Below are positions 6,510 to 15,387 of a DNA stretch of 24,525 bases, piece by piece. A model generated the notes under the pieces. It did no database searches. It was not told where the DNA came from and saw only the letters and a list, made by a program, of their open reading frames with translations. This DNA comes from JBNKEI01 sp050288705 (GTDB lineage: Bacteria; Myxococcota; Myxococcia; Myxococcales; UBA5297). Position numbers and translations under genes: made by a program. The stretch spans positions 1 through 24,525 of the forward strand of contig JBNKEI010000108.1 in assembly GCA_050288705.1 (NCBI GenBank), read 5' to 3'. How positions within the stretch are numbered: position 1 is the stretch's first letter; every line of letters starts with the position of its first letter.

Positions 6510-7922
6510 CTATCGCCAAATACCAAATCGAAAACCCAAGCTCGAATACCGACGCGCTAGGTCTACCATTCCCCCAACTGCCCAGGAGGTTCCTTTTTCA
6601 TATAGCCCCAGCAAATCGAACGAAAAAACACGTAAATCGAAACCAGCGGTGGCGTGAATTCGCGATCGCCAATAAGAATATCTGCTCGGTTCCCAGTAAC
6701 TTCCTGCTCGCAACTGAATAACGTTGGGAAATGGTTCTAATTCCACCCCAATTCTAGGGGTGTAACTAATTTTTTCTCCAGAACGATCAACAGTCTTGCG
6801 AAAGAATGATTCTATTCCTACTCCGTCTTTCACCGTACCAGCAATTAATAGCGAAGCACTTACTAAATAGCGATCTTTCCGAAAACGCCCGTATTCCAAC
6901 CGACGTCGATTTAATAAATCATCTTCGATCGATTGAATTTCCTCTTCTTCTTTTTTACGAATTAGTTTTTCCTGATTTTCAGGAATACCTTTCTGTTTGC
7001 GGTTAGCTCTCGCGGCCTCTACTTCCGAAGATAATGACTGCATATATTTCCAAGGATCTATCCACTGTGGATTAAGTTTTCGGCTTCCCAATTCCCAAGC
7101 AATTCCTATTTCTGCTTCCCAAGGTACCACTACTTTTTGGGGAAGAAATATCCCTGCAAATACGTTATTCCCATCCGAGGATTCGCCGCTAATCGCTTCA
7201 ACCTTGCTTTCGGTTTTTTGACGCCAGCAACCCCCTAATCGGACGGGAAGATTCCAAGGAGCCCATAAACCACCAATTTGAATGGAGTAGCCAGCCATCG
7301 AGAAAAGCGGGGTTTTTTGGACCAATTCGGCTTCAGTTAAACGAGCGCCAATTTTAAAAGTTACTCCTCTGAATCCTAATCCTAACATCAACTGGCCATC
7401 CCAAAAAGCATGGGCGATTTGATAATGCATACTATTCAACGAAACGTTTACGTATTGAGAACCATCTTCTAAACGCTTGTCGTCGTTTAGCCCAAGCTCG
7501 TAAATACGAGAATCGATAAACACTCCGATCCCGGTCTTTCCAAATTGAAGATTTACTCCGCCATTCAAAAAAAGAAAATCATTATATTCAAAATCGACTG
7601 AACCATTATTATCAAAATCATTTCCTCCAAAAGATCCGGGCAAAAAAATTCCCAATGAAAGGTCGTAATCAAACCACGAATGAGACCAAGGCGCTCTTTG
7701 CACAGGAGCAGCCGGGTTCACTGAGCTCCCCTCCACCCCTTCCGCCAAACCAGCATAAGCTCCAGCAAGCGCACTAACCCTACTAGAAGAAACAACTGGA
7801 CCAGAAAATAAATCTAGTGCGTATTGCGATGTATTCAACCTAGAACTTTGCGGACCCAGTGTTCCCGCATATAATTGTGCTGGAAGAATGAATAATGTGA
7901 ACAGAATTAGTAGCTTTTTCAT
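6510..7922 (-). CDS. Outer-membrane beta-barrel protein, PorV/FadL-like
   Basis: Starting at ATG 7922 the protein has 470 residues and a clear signal peptide (1-19, cleavage after LYA). The segment SSRVSALAGAYAGLAEGVEGSSVNPAA (46-72) matches the N-terminal plug-type motif of FadL/PorV/UPF0164 outer-membrane proteins, and the rest shows alternating strands typical of a barrel. Two odd parts stand out. DFDNNGSVDFEYNDF at 102-116 looks like an EF-hand-type calcium loop. A highly charged helical stretch lies at about 295-352, rich in Glu, Lys and Arg. No Shine-Dalgarno is seen before ATG 7922. A TTG at 7988 overlapping the upstream stop is possible but would put 22 residues before the signal peptide. 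Substrate unknown. Confidence 0.75.
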   Translation of the reverse strand: MKKLLILFTLFILPAQLYAGTLGPQSSRLNTSQYALDLFSGPVVSSSRVSALAGAYAGLAEGVEGSSVNPAAPVQRAPWSHSWFDYDLSLGIFLPGSFGGNDFDNNGSVDFEYNDFLFLNGGVNLQFGKTGIGVFIDSRIYELGLNDDKRLEDGSQYVNVSLNSMHYQIAHAFWDGQLMLGLGFRGVTFKIGARLTEAELVQKTPLFSMAGYSIQIGGLWAPWNLPVRLGGCWRQKTESKVEAISGESSDGNNVFAGIFLPQKVVVPWEAEIGIAWELGSRKLNPQWIDPWKYMQSLSSEVEAARANRKQKGIPENQEKLIRKKEEEEIQSIEDDLLNRRRLEYGRFRKDRYLVSASLLIAGTVKDGVGIESFFRKTVDRSGEKISYTPRIGVELEPFPNVIQLRAGSYWEPSRYSYWRSRIHATAGFDLRVFSFDLLGLYEKGTSWAVGGMVDLARRYSSLGFRFGIWR

Positions 7923-7984
7923 TGTAAAAGAAAAAAACGCGAGATACCCCTTCTGAACGCCAACCGCAGCCAAAACTCTGTAGA

Positions 7985-8623
7985 TCAATCCTTTAATATA
8001 GATTGACTCCTAATTTTTTCTTTCCCTATAGTGCTTATTGCTCCATGTCCAGGATAAATGGTCATGCCCGAATCCAAGGCAAATAGTTTTTCGCTAATAG
8101 AACGAACTATAGCCTCGGTCGATCCACCGGGAAGATCGCAGCGACCAACTGAGCCCGCAAAAAGAGTATCCCCGGTAAATACCGCCTTATCTTCCGCAAA
8201 AACCAGCGCACTGCTTCCTGGCGAATGTCCGGGAGTATGCAGCCAACGTCCTGCCCGCGCTCCCAAAGCAATTTCCTCTCCGTCTTCGAGCCATCGCCCC
8301 ACTACCGGCACTTCGCAGAGTGCAAAACCCAGAATAATGGCTTGCGATCGTAGTTGCTCCACCATGAACTGGTCTCCCCGATGCATCCATAAATTGATAT
8401 CGTATTTTTTCAATAAAGGCGCTACTCCCGCAACGTGGTCTATATGGCCATGAGTACATAAAACTGCAATTGGGATTAGGTGCAAACGATCAACTAGCGA
8501 GCAAAGTTTGTCTACCTCGCCTCCTGGGTCGAGGAATAATGCCTTTTTGGTCTCTTGATCTCCCACCAAGTAGGCATTTTCCATAAGAGGCTCAACCGTT
8601 ACCGATTCCACCAACAGTTTCAT
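7985..8623 (-). CDS. Metallo-beta-lactamase-fold hydrolase, glyoxalase II-like
   Basis: The 212-residue protein carries the complete metal site of this superfamily: HGHIDH at 58-63, His133 in PGHSPG, Asp152 in TGDTLF and His193 in YPGHG. The size and the GRCDLPGG and PGHGxxSTIG segments fit the short glyoxalase II-like group. It probably hydrolyses a thioester such as S-lactoylglutathione or a related substrate, but the group includes other hydrolases. The start is ATG 8623 because GGAGGAG stands 4 nt before it; an ORF start 24 bases upstream has no such support. The outer-membrane protein gene follows on the same strand 62 bases later. glgB is divergent. Confidence 0.9.
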   Translation of the reverse strand: MKLLVESVTVEPLMENAYLVGDQETKKALFLDPGGEVDKLCSLVDRLHLIPIAVLCTHGHIDHVAGVAPLLKKYDINLWMHRGDQFMVEQLRSQAIILGFALCEVPVVGRWLEDGEEIALGARAGRWLHTPGHSPGSSALVFAEDKAVFTGDTLFAGSVGRCDLPGGSTEAIVRSISEKLFALDSGMTIYPGHGAISTIGKEKIRSQSILKD

Positions 8624-8724
8624 CAACTCCTCCGCAAAACTCGCCACTGCAAGTGGTTAAGTTGTCGCCAGTCTACCTAAAGAAAGAGCGTTTGCCGGGT
8701 AATCTTTAGTGCGATAATACCAGC

Positions 8725-8747
8725 TTTTGGATACCAATTTTCCAAAA
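8725..8747. promoter_or_regulatory. Inverted repeat in the hydrolase/glgB divergent region, possible operator
   Basis: TTTTGGA and TCCAAAA are perfect inverted 7-mers with a 9-base spacer, in the 254-base region between two divergent genes. This is the form of a dimeric regulator site, but no regulator gene is adjacent. A TATAGT that could serve as a glgB -10 box occurs nearby at about 8780, without a good -35. Confidence 0.35.
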
Positions 8748-8877
8748 ATGATTTCCTCGCGGCCCACATTTCCTTGGTGTATAGTAATCGACCGCTAGTC
8801 AGACTGGTAGCCACTTGTCGCATGCCAGTCACCAACCCGAGTGTGGTTTTCAAGTCGAAAAGTGGGCAAGACACCTC

Positions 8878-10854
8878 ATGTATCCGAGCAAAGAAGAAAT
8901 ACGAGCGGTTGTTAACTCGTTTCATGGTCGACCATTAAACGTTCTCGATGGTCCCTATGCCTCTCCAAGCATGCTGACCGAGCCGGACTTTGATTTAATC
9001 CGTCAAGGTAAGCACCCGCGTCTTTGGGAGAAACTGGGTGCCCACCCAGTAATTCTGCCAAAAGTTGAGGGTGTACATTTCGCAGTGTGGGCTCCGAATG
9101 CCAAGCGAGTAAGCGTGGTTGGCGATTTTAACGACTGGGACGGTCGTCGGCACCCCATGCATAAGCACGCAGAATATGGTATTTGGGAAATTTTTCTTCC
9201 CAGCGTCAAGTTGGGCCAACATTACAAATACGAAATAGAAACTTATGATAATCATCTCTTTTTAAAAACTGATCCCTTTGCATTTCAAGTAGAAGTGCCC
9301 CCCAAAACCGCTTCAAAAATTCATGACCTTAATTCATATCAATGGCGCGACAGTAAATGGCTCACTAATCGTAAAAAATGGAACTATTTAAACCAACCCA
9401 TTTCAATATACGAAATGCATTTTGGTTCCTGGAAACGCATTCCCGAGCAAGGTAATCGCTCGCTTTCCTATCAAGAAATGGCGGTTCAATTAGCTAGCTA
9501 CCTTCAGGAAATGGGATTCACCCATGTAGAAATACTTCCCCTAACCGAACATCCTTTTTACGGTTCATGGGGGTACCAAACAATTCATTTTTTTGCTCCC
9601 ACTGGACGTTACGGTTCTCCTGATGAACTAAAGCATTTTATCGATATAATGCACCAAAATGGCATTGGAGTAATTCTCGACTGGGTTCCCGCCCACTTCC
9701 CTTCCGATGGGTATGGGCTAGCTCGCTTTGATGGCTCTCATCTTTTCGAGCATCCCGATCCTCGACTAGGAACTCATCCCGAATGGAAAACCTTGGTTTT
9801 TAATTATGGGCGAAAGGAAGTAGTCAATTTTTTGCTAGCCAGTGCTCTGTTTTGGTTAGAAGAATACCATTTTGATGGTCTGCGAGTAGATGCAGTAGCG
9901 TCCCTTCTCTATTTAGATTACGCACGAAAAAGAGGACAATGGGTTCCCAATAGAAATGGTGGACGAGAAAATTTAGAAGCAGTCGACTTTCTAAAGCACC
10001 TTAACACAACAATTCACCAAGAATATCCAGGTGTAATTACTATTGCCGAAGAATCAAGCGCCTGGCGAGGTGTTTCCCAGCCTGTTGAGCAAGGGGGCCT
10101 GGGCTTCGACATGAAGTGGAAGATGGGGTTTATGCATGACACCCTCAATTATTTTTCCCAAGACCCTATTAAGCGCAAGTTTCACTCTCATAAACTAACT
10201 TTTTCCATGGTGTATGCCTACAGCGAGAATTTTATGCTCGCCTTTTCTCATGACGAGGTTGTTCATGGCAAACGCTCGCTGATCAACAAAATGCCGGGAG
10301 ATGAATGGAAAAAACGAGCCAATGTACGCGCATTACTGGGATGGATGTATGGTCATCCGGGAAAAAAAACAATTTTCATGGGCATGGAATTTGGACAATG
10401 GAGAGAATGGAATCACGATTCAAACCTTGAATGGCATTTACTAAAATCAGCCGGTCATCAAGGGATTCAAAAATGGGTGCGGGATTTAAACTATTTATAT
10501 AGAAATGAGAAATCTTTGCATCAAAAAGATTTTTCCTCTGAGGGGTTTAAGTGGATAGACTGTCAGGATTCAAAGAACAGCGTATATTCATTTATTCGCT
10601 TCGCGGAAAATCCTGAGGATTTTCTTATTTTCGTATATAACTTCACCCCCATTCCCCGACGCAAGTATCGCATTGGTATTCCAAAAAATGGGCAATACGT
10701 CGAGGTGTTAAATAGCGATGCCTCGGTATATGGGGGTAGTAATGTCGGCAATATGGGAGCAGTCCAATCAGAACCAATCGCTTGGCACTCATTTAGCCAA
10801 TCAATTTCTCTTACCCTTCCCCCTCTTTCGGTTCTGGTGCTTCGCTTTAACTAA
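8878..10854 (+). CDS. glgB: 1,4-alpha-glucan branching enzyme (GH13), short form
   Basis: GlgB forms alpha-1,6 branches in glycogen. From ATG 8878 the protein has 658 residues: a CBM48 domain (about 55-145, with FAVWAPNAKRVSVVGDFNDW), a GH13 barrel (about 175-550) and a C-terminal beta domain. Catalytic residues are all present: Asp338 in DGLRVDAV, Glu391 in TIAEESS and Asp459 in FSHDEVVHGK. Compared with E. coli GlgB (728 residues) the extra N-terminal N1 module is missing. The start is uncertain: no good ribosome site precedes ATG 8878, and a TTG at 8815 would add 21 residues without resemblance to the family. No other glycogen gene is in the window. Confidence 0.95.
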   Translation: MYPSKEEIRAVVNSFHGRPLNVLDGPYASPSMLTEPDFDLIRQGKHPRLWEKLGAHPVILPKVEGVHFAVWAPNAKRVSVVGDFNDWDGRRHPMHKHAEYGIWEIFLPSVKLGQHYKYEIETYDNHLFLKTDPFAFQVEVPPKTASKIHDLNSYQWRDSKWLTNRKKWNYLNQPISIYEMHFGSWKRIPEQGNRSLSYQEMAVQLASYLQEMGFTHVEILPLTEHPFYGSWGYQTIHFFAPTGRYGSPDELKHFIDIMHQNGIGVILDWVPAHFPSDGYGLARFDGSHLFEHPDPRLGTHPEWKTLVFNYGRKEVVNFLLASALFWLEEYHFDGLRVDAVASLLYLDYARKRGQWVPNRNGGRENLEAVDFLKHLNTTIHQEYPGVITIAEESSAWRGVSQPVEQGGLGFDMKWKMGFMHDTLNYFSQDPIKRKFHSHKLTFSMVYAYSENFMLAFSHDEVVHGKRSLINKMPGDEWKKRANVRALLGWMYGHPGKKTIFMGMEFGQWREWNHDSNLEWHLLKSAGHQGIQKWVRDLNYLYRNEKSLHQKDFSSEGFKWIDCQDSKNSVYSFIRFAENPEDFLIFVYNFTPIPRRKYRIGIPKNGQYVEVLNSDASVYGGSNVGNMGAVQSEPIAWHSFSQSISLTLPPLSVLVLRFN

Positions 10855-11131
10855 CCGTCTTGCTAGTCGCGCGATAGAAAAGGCGGTAAACTCCCGCGTC
10901 AAGTGAAAACCATCCTTTTTGCTGTTCTGCTCCAATGTTTTCATGACCTTCGCGTGGTACGGCTACCTAAAGTTCAAATTTTTTGAAGGCAAAACCCCTT
11001 TCAGGGCAATCGAGTTCAAACATTCCTACTTGCGCTTCTACCAAGACGTTTCACGATAGCCAAACTATCTACTTCCGCCGAAATTAGGAGACTATATAAC
11101 TAACTGTATTTAGATTGGAGAGCAGGGAACC

Positions 11132-12316
11132 ATGGTGAGCGAAGACAAGCTGAAGAGTCTACTTGGCGATCTGGAATCGGACAACGTGGAAAGAACGGTG
11201 TCCGAAACCAATGGCGAGAAATTTCGACAAGCAATATGCGCTTTCTCCAACGACCTTCCGAATAGGCGACAGCCAGGGTACTTGTTAATAGGCGTAAGAG
11301 ATGATGGAACACTATCTGGACTAAAAGTCACCGATAAGCTACTCAAGGACCTGGGTGACATTCGTTCAGATGGCAATATTTTGCCTCAACCATCCATGAA
11401 TATCGCCAAGTATTCCCTGAAGGAAGGAGACGTAGCGGTGGTGGAAGTTTTTCCTTCCGACCTTCCTCCCGTGCGCTATAAGGGGCGTATATATATTCGA
11501 GTTGGTCCGCGCAAAGCAACTGCAAACGAACAAGACGAACGAATTCTTGCTGAGCGCAGAGTTGCCAAGGCTCGCTCTTTTGATGCTCAATACTGCCCAG
11601 GAACTGCTATTGACGATTTATCGTTAGTTCAATTTAGCGCATACCGGGCCGCGTCAGTTGATGCCGAAATCATCGCTCAGAACCATAGAAGCATGGAAGA
11701 TCAATTAGCTTCGCTTCGTTTATATGATCATACGCGCGGCAATCTCACTTATGCTGGAATACTTATGTTCGGGAAAAATCCTAGGTTTTTTCTGCCGGGA
11801 GCATATATTCAGTATCTTAAGCTTCCAGGCAGCCAATTGACTGATATTCCTGAAGATCAAGCAGAAATATCTGGTGATATAGTTACAGTTCTTCGTGAAT
11901 TGGAAGGACGGATAAGACTAGAAATTAGAACTACTCTACAAACAAGAGACGGTTTTAGGGAAACCCAGTTATTCACCTACCCTGAATGGGCTCTACGCGA
12001 GCTGGTTATTAACTCCATAATGCATCGCAATTACGATAGCAATACCCCAATACGTTTTTACGTATTTAGCGATCGTATCGAGATTCAGAATCCTGGTGGA
12101 TTGTACGGAGAAGCGACACGTGAGAATTTTCCTTCCCGCAACAGCTATCGAAATCCGGTTATTGCTGAGGCCATGAAATCATTAGGATTTGTCAATCGGT
12201 TTGGATATGGCGTCCAACGATCTCAGAAATTACTAGAGAACAATGGTAGCCCGCCTGCTCAATTTGAATTTGATGAGCATTCGGTATTGGTTAAAATATT
12301 TAGGAGAACGGCATGA
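11132..12316 (+). CDS. AlbA_2 (Schlafen-like) plus GHKL-ATPase domain protein
   Basis: This 394-residue protein has two recognisable domains. Residues about 13-135 are an AlbA_2 domain (the Schlafen/divergent AAA-4 group): RTVSETNGEKFRQAICAFSN, then PGYLLIGVRDDG at 48-59 and YIRVG at 121-125. Residues about 283-392 are a HATPase_c_4 (RecG-like C-terminal, GHKL) domain: ALRELVINSIMHRNY at 287-301 with Glu290 and Asn294 as N-box residues, IQNPGG at 318-323, and RFGYGVQRS at 356-364. Such proteins may bind nucleic acid and ATP; no precise function is established. GGAGAGCAGGG lies 6-16 nt before the ATG. The stop overlaps the next start (ATGA), so the two products are probably made in fixed ratio and act together. 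Confidence 0.85.
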   Translation: MVSEDKLKSLLGDLESDNVERTVSETNGEKFRQAICAFSNDLPNRRQPGYLLIGVRDDGTLSGLKVTDKLLKDLGDIRSDGNILPQPSMNIAKYSLKEGDVAVVEVFPSDLPPVRYKGRIYIRVGPRKATANEQDERILAERRVAKARSFDAQYCPGTAIDDLSLVQFSAYRAASVDAEIIAQNHRSMEDQLASLRLYDHTRGNLTYAGILMFGKNPRFFLPGAYIQYLKLPGSQLTDIPEDQAEISGDIVTVLRELEGRIRLEIRTTLQTRDGFRETQLFTYPEWALRELVINSIMHRNYDSNTPIRFYVFSDRIEIQNPGGLYGEATRENFPSRNSYRNPVIAEAMKSLGFVNRFGYGVQRSQKLLENNGSPPAQFEFDEHSVLVKIFRRTA

Positions 12317-13296
12317 AAACCATTGCTTTCTTCAATAACAAGGGAGGAGTGGGGAAAACGTCCCTTGTATACCACCTAGCCTGGATGTTTGCTGATAATG
12401 GCATCAAAACCATGGCAGTCGATCTTGATCCTCAAGCAAACCTCACTACCATGTATCTTAAGGAAGAGCGATTGGAAAGCTTATGGTATGATACCGACCA
12501 TCCCGACACTGTATACGGAGTTATACGTCCTATCTTGCGTGGCATCGGTGATATTGCCGACCCCCATATCGAGCCAATTGCCGACAATCTGGGCTTATTG
12601 CCCGGGGATTTAAATCTATCTCGATTCGAAGACAAATTGTCCGATGCTTGGCCTCGTTGTCATAATAGAGATGAATCGGCTTTTCGAACCATGACTGCTT
12701 TCCATCGATTAATTCAAAAAGGAGAACAGCATGAAGCTCAATTGGCTCTAATTGATGTTGGACCAAACCTAGGAGCAATAAATCGTTCTGCGCTTATAGC
12801 TTCCGACTATGTGGTTATTCCTTTAGCGCCTGATTTGTTTTCCATTCAGGGACTAAAAAACCTAGGTCCAGCCTTACGAGAATGGAGATCCGCATGGAGT
12901 GAGCTTTTGAATAAGGCTCCTCAAGATTTATCTATGCCTGGAGGTAAAATGAATCCGATAGGCTATGTTATTCTGCAACACAGCATTCGCGATAGTCGTC
13001 CAGTAAAGTCGTATCAGCGTTGGATGAATCGGATTCCCCAAGTATACAGTACTGCGGTTTTAGATGAATCAAGCATTGAATCAAAAGAATCCGAAGAAAA
13101 ACATTGTTTATCTCTTCTAAAGCATTACCGTAGTCTAATGGTAATGGCAATGGAATATCGAAAACCAATGTTTTTTCTTAAGCCTGCCGACGGGGCCATT
13201 GGGTCTCACGTTGAAGCAGTAAGGGGTTGCTATAATGATTTTAAAGCCCTGGCGACAAATATTGCAAAATGCGTGGGCATCTCCTTCCCCTCATGA
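12313..13296 (+). CDS. ParA-like P-loop ATPase, variant Walker B
   Basis: This 327-residue protein belongs to the ParA/MinD/SIMIBI class. KGGVGKTS at 10-17 is the deviant Walker A motif with the signature Lys10, AVDLDPQAN at 35-43 is the A' motif, and LIDVGPNLG at 146-154 holds the Walker B Asp148. Usual ParA proteins have DCPPS or DTPP at that place; here it is DVGPN. ALIASDYVVIPLAPDLFSIQG then follows the ParA pattern. Beyond about residue 200 there is an extra region containing FFLKPADGAIGSHV (287-300) not seen in plasmid ParA. There is no ParB gene or centromere-like repeat nearby, so a partition role is unlikely. It starts inside the previous stop codon, with TAGGAGAA as ribosome site. 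Confidence 0.87.
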   Translation: MKTIAFFNNKGGVGKTSLVYHLAWMFADNGIKTMAVDLDPQANLTTMYLKEERLESLWYDTDHPDTVYGVIRPILRGIGDIADPHIEPIADNLGLLPGDLNLSRFEDKLSDAWPRCHNRDESAFRTMTAFHRLIQKGEQHEAQLALIDVGPNLGAINRSALIASDYVVIPLAPDLFSIQGLKNLGPALREWRSAWSELLNKAPQDLSMPGGKMNPIGYVILQHSIRDSRPVKSYQRWMNRIPQVYSTAVLDESSIESKESEEKHCLSLLKHYRSLMVMAMEYRKPMFFLKPADGAIGSHVEAVRGCYNDFKALATNIAKCVGISFPS

Positions 13297-13323
13297 CAAT
13301 GCTCGGACAATTGGCAGCACACT

Positions 13324-15387
13324 TTATTTTCTCCTCGGCCGTTTTCCCCGCCGCTTTGGTGAAACAGTAGACGAATCCTTTCCCACTAGACTTTTGACAG
13401 GCGGTTTGAGACCCAAATCCATGTCTTTTAGAACCAACATTTTGTCGCGTAACTCCGCGGCTTTTTCGAACTCCATATTTGCCGCCGCCTTTTTCATTTC
13501 TGTGGAATAGAGCTCGGCAAGACGATGAATCTCTTCCTTAGACATATAAGTTTCAGCGGATTCCGCAGCGGCGCTGGCCATTCCACCAAATTCTATAGGG
13601 GCAAGCTGATGAATGTTCTTTTTTACTGTCTGGGGAATTATGTTGTTTTGGGTATTAAATTCTTTTTGCAGGGCTCGCCGACGTTCGGTCTCGGATATGG
13701 CGAATTTCATTGAATCGGTTTCGGCCTGGGCATACATAATCACTTTTCCGTGTACATTGCGAGCAGCTCGACCAATAGTTTGAATTAGCGAAACACCAGA
13801 ACGTAAGAAGCCCTCCTTATCGGCATCCAAAATGGCTACCAGAGAAACCTCGGGAATATCTAATCCTTCTCGCAAAAGATTAATGCCCACCAAAACATCA
13901 AAAACCCCGGTTCGTAATTCACGTATAATTTCCGCCCGCTCCAAAGCGTCGATATCTGAATGCAAATAGCGAACTTTTACGCCCACTTCCGAATAGTATT
14001 CGGTCAGATCTTCCGCCATACGTTTAGTGAGAGTGGTTACTAACACCCGGTGTCCCAGAGCAGTTCTTTGAGCAATCTCCTCTAGCAAATCATCTACTTG
14101 CGTCTCCACTGACCTTACCTCAACCTCCGGGTCAAGTAGTCCGGTAGGCCGGATTACCTGTTCGACCACCACTCCTTCACTTTTTTCCAATTCGAATTCT
14201 GCAGGGGTAGCTGATACATAAATAGTTTGGCCAATCAAGGCCTCGAATTCGCTAAACTGTAAAGGGCGATTATCCAGTGCGCTGGGCAGTCGGAAACCAA
14301 ATTCCACCAATGTTTCTTTTCTTGAGCGGTCCCCACGATACATAGCTCCAATTTGGGGAACTGTCTGATGGCTTTCATCAATAAACAGAAGAAAATTATT
14401 GTTAAAATAGTCAATAAGACAAGGTGGAGGGTCTCCCGGTCGGCGCCCCGAAAACCATCGAGAATAGTTTTCAATTCCTGAGCAAAAGCCCATTTGCTCA
14501 ATCATTTCCATATCATACAACGTTCGCTGTTCAATTCGTTGTGCTTCAAGAAGTTTATTTTTCTGCTTAAAATAGGCAATCCTTTCCTGCAATTCATCGC
14601 GAATTCCAGTAATAGCGCGAGCACGTTGTTCCGGTCCGGTCACGTAGTGGCTTCCAGGGAAAATACCCACTTTTTCAATATCTGCCAAAGACCTTCCTCG
14701 CAACGGGTCCATTTCCTGAATTCTTTCAATTTCATCACCAAAAAAGGTAATGCGAATGGACCGCTCCTCTTCGTAAGCGGGGAAAATTTCTACCGTATCT
14801 CCCTTTGCCCGAAAAGTACCACGGTGAAAATCAATGTCATTGCGCTCGTAAAGAATATCCACTAGGTCTCGCAAAAGTTTGTCTCGAGAGTAAGCCTGGC
14901 CTACATGCGCACGCACAACCAACTCATGATAGGCCTCTGCCGTTCCCAAACCATAAATACAGCTTACTGAAGCTACAATTATTACGTCATTGCGAGTCAT
15001 TAATGAGTGCGTGGCAGAGTGACGCATACGGTCGATCTGGTCATTAATGGAAGAATCTTTTTCAATAAAAGTATCGGTATTGGGAACATATGCTTCTGGC
15101 TGATAGTAATCGTAATAACTTACAAAGTACTCAACTGCGTTTTCGGGAAAAAGCTCCTTAAATTCACCATAAAGCTGTGCCGCTAGCGTCTTGTTATGAG
15201 CGATCACCAAGGTGGGGCGGTTTGCCGTTTCTATCAGGTTAGCCATGGTGAAGGTTTTCCCTGAGCCGGTCACCCCTAAAAGCACTTGCGCTTTATCACC
15301 CCGTGCCAGCCCAGCACTTAGCTCACGGATAGCCCTAGGCTGGTCTCCCTGCGGCTTCATTTCGGAGACGATTCGAAAAGGAGGCAT
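13324..15387 (-). CDS. uvrB: Excinuclease ABC subunit B
   Basis: UvrB is the damage-verifying helicase-like subunit of nucleotide excision repair, acting with UvrA and UvrC. From ATG 15387 the product has 687 residues. The start MPPFRIVSEMKPQGDQPRAI is the usual UvrB N-terminus. Walker A GVTGSGKT is at 38-45. The beta-hairpin region YYDYYQPEAYVP, helicase motif DESH, TLTKRMAEDLTEY, GINLLREGLDIPEV and QTIGRAARN follow in order. The C-terminal UVR motif (MEFEKAAELRDKM) for UvrC contact is present, followed by a short basic tail. A TTG at 15450 with AAGGA upstream would add 21 residues; I prefer the ATG by homology. No SOS-box-like sequence was noticed. The end is 27 bases from the convergent ParA-like gene. 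Confidence 0.97.
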   Translation of the reverse strand: MPPFRIVSEMKPQGDQPRAIRELSAGLARGDKAQVLLGVTGSGKTFTMANLIETANRPTLVIAHNKTLAAQLYGEFKELFPENAVEYFVSYYDYYQPEAYVPNTDTFIEKDSSINDQIDRMRHSATHSLMTRNDVIIVASVSCIYGLGTAEAYHELVVRAHVGQAYSRDKLLRDLVDILYERNDIDFHRGTFRAKGDTVEIFPAYEEERSIRITFFGDEIERIQEMDPLRGRSLADIEKVGIFPGSHYVTGPEQRARAITGIRDELQERIAYFKQKNKLLEAQRIEQRTLYDMEMIEQMGFCSGIENYSRWFSGRRPGDPPPCLIDYFNNNFLLFIDESHQTVPQIGAMYRGDRSRKETLVEFGFRLPSALDNRPLQFSEFEALIGQTIYVSATPAEFELEKSEGVVVEQVIRPTGLLDPEVEVRSVETQVDDLLEEIAQRTALGHRVLVTTLTKRMAEDLTEYYSEVGVKVRYLHSDIDALERAEIIRELRTGVFDVLVGINLLREGLDIPEVSLVAILDADKEGFLRSGVSLIQTIGRAARNVHGKVIMYAQAETDSMKFAISETERRRALQKEFNTQNNIIPQTVKKNIHQLAPIEFGGMASAAAESAETYMSKEEIHRLAELYSTEMKKAAANMEFEKAAELRDKMLVLKDMDLGLKPPVKSLVGKDSSTVSPKRRGKRPRRK

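Noticed and set aside
10855..11131. tRNA gene or attachment site in the gap before the AlbA_2 gene
   Set aside because: A GTTCAAA-like string occurs near 11011 but no cloverleaf arms fit around it, and no direct repeats flank the two-gene cassette by eye.
12313..13296. Plasmid or chromosome partition locus (parAB)
   Set aside because: No ParB-type gene and no repeated centromere-like sites are nearby, and the Walker B region and C-terminal part differ from plasmid ParA.
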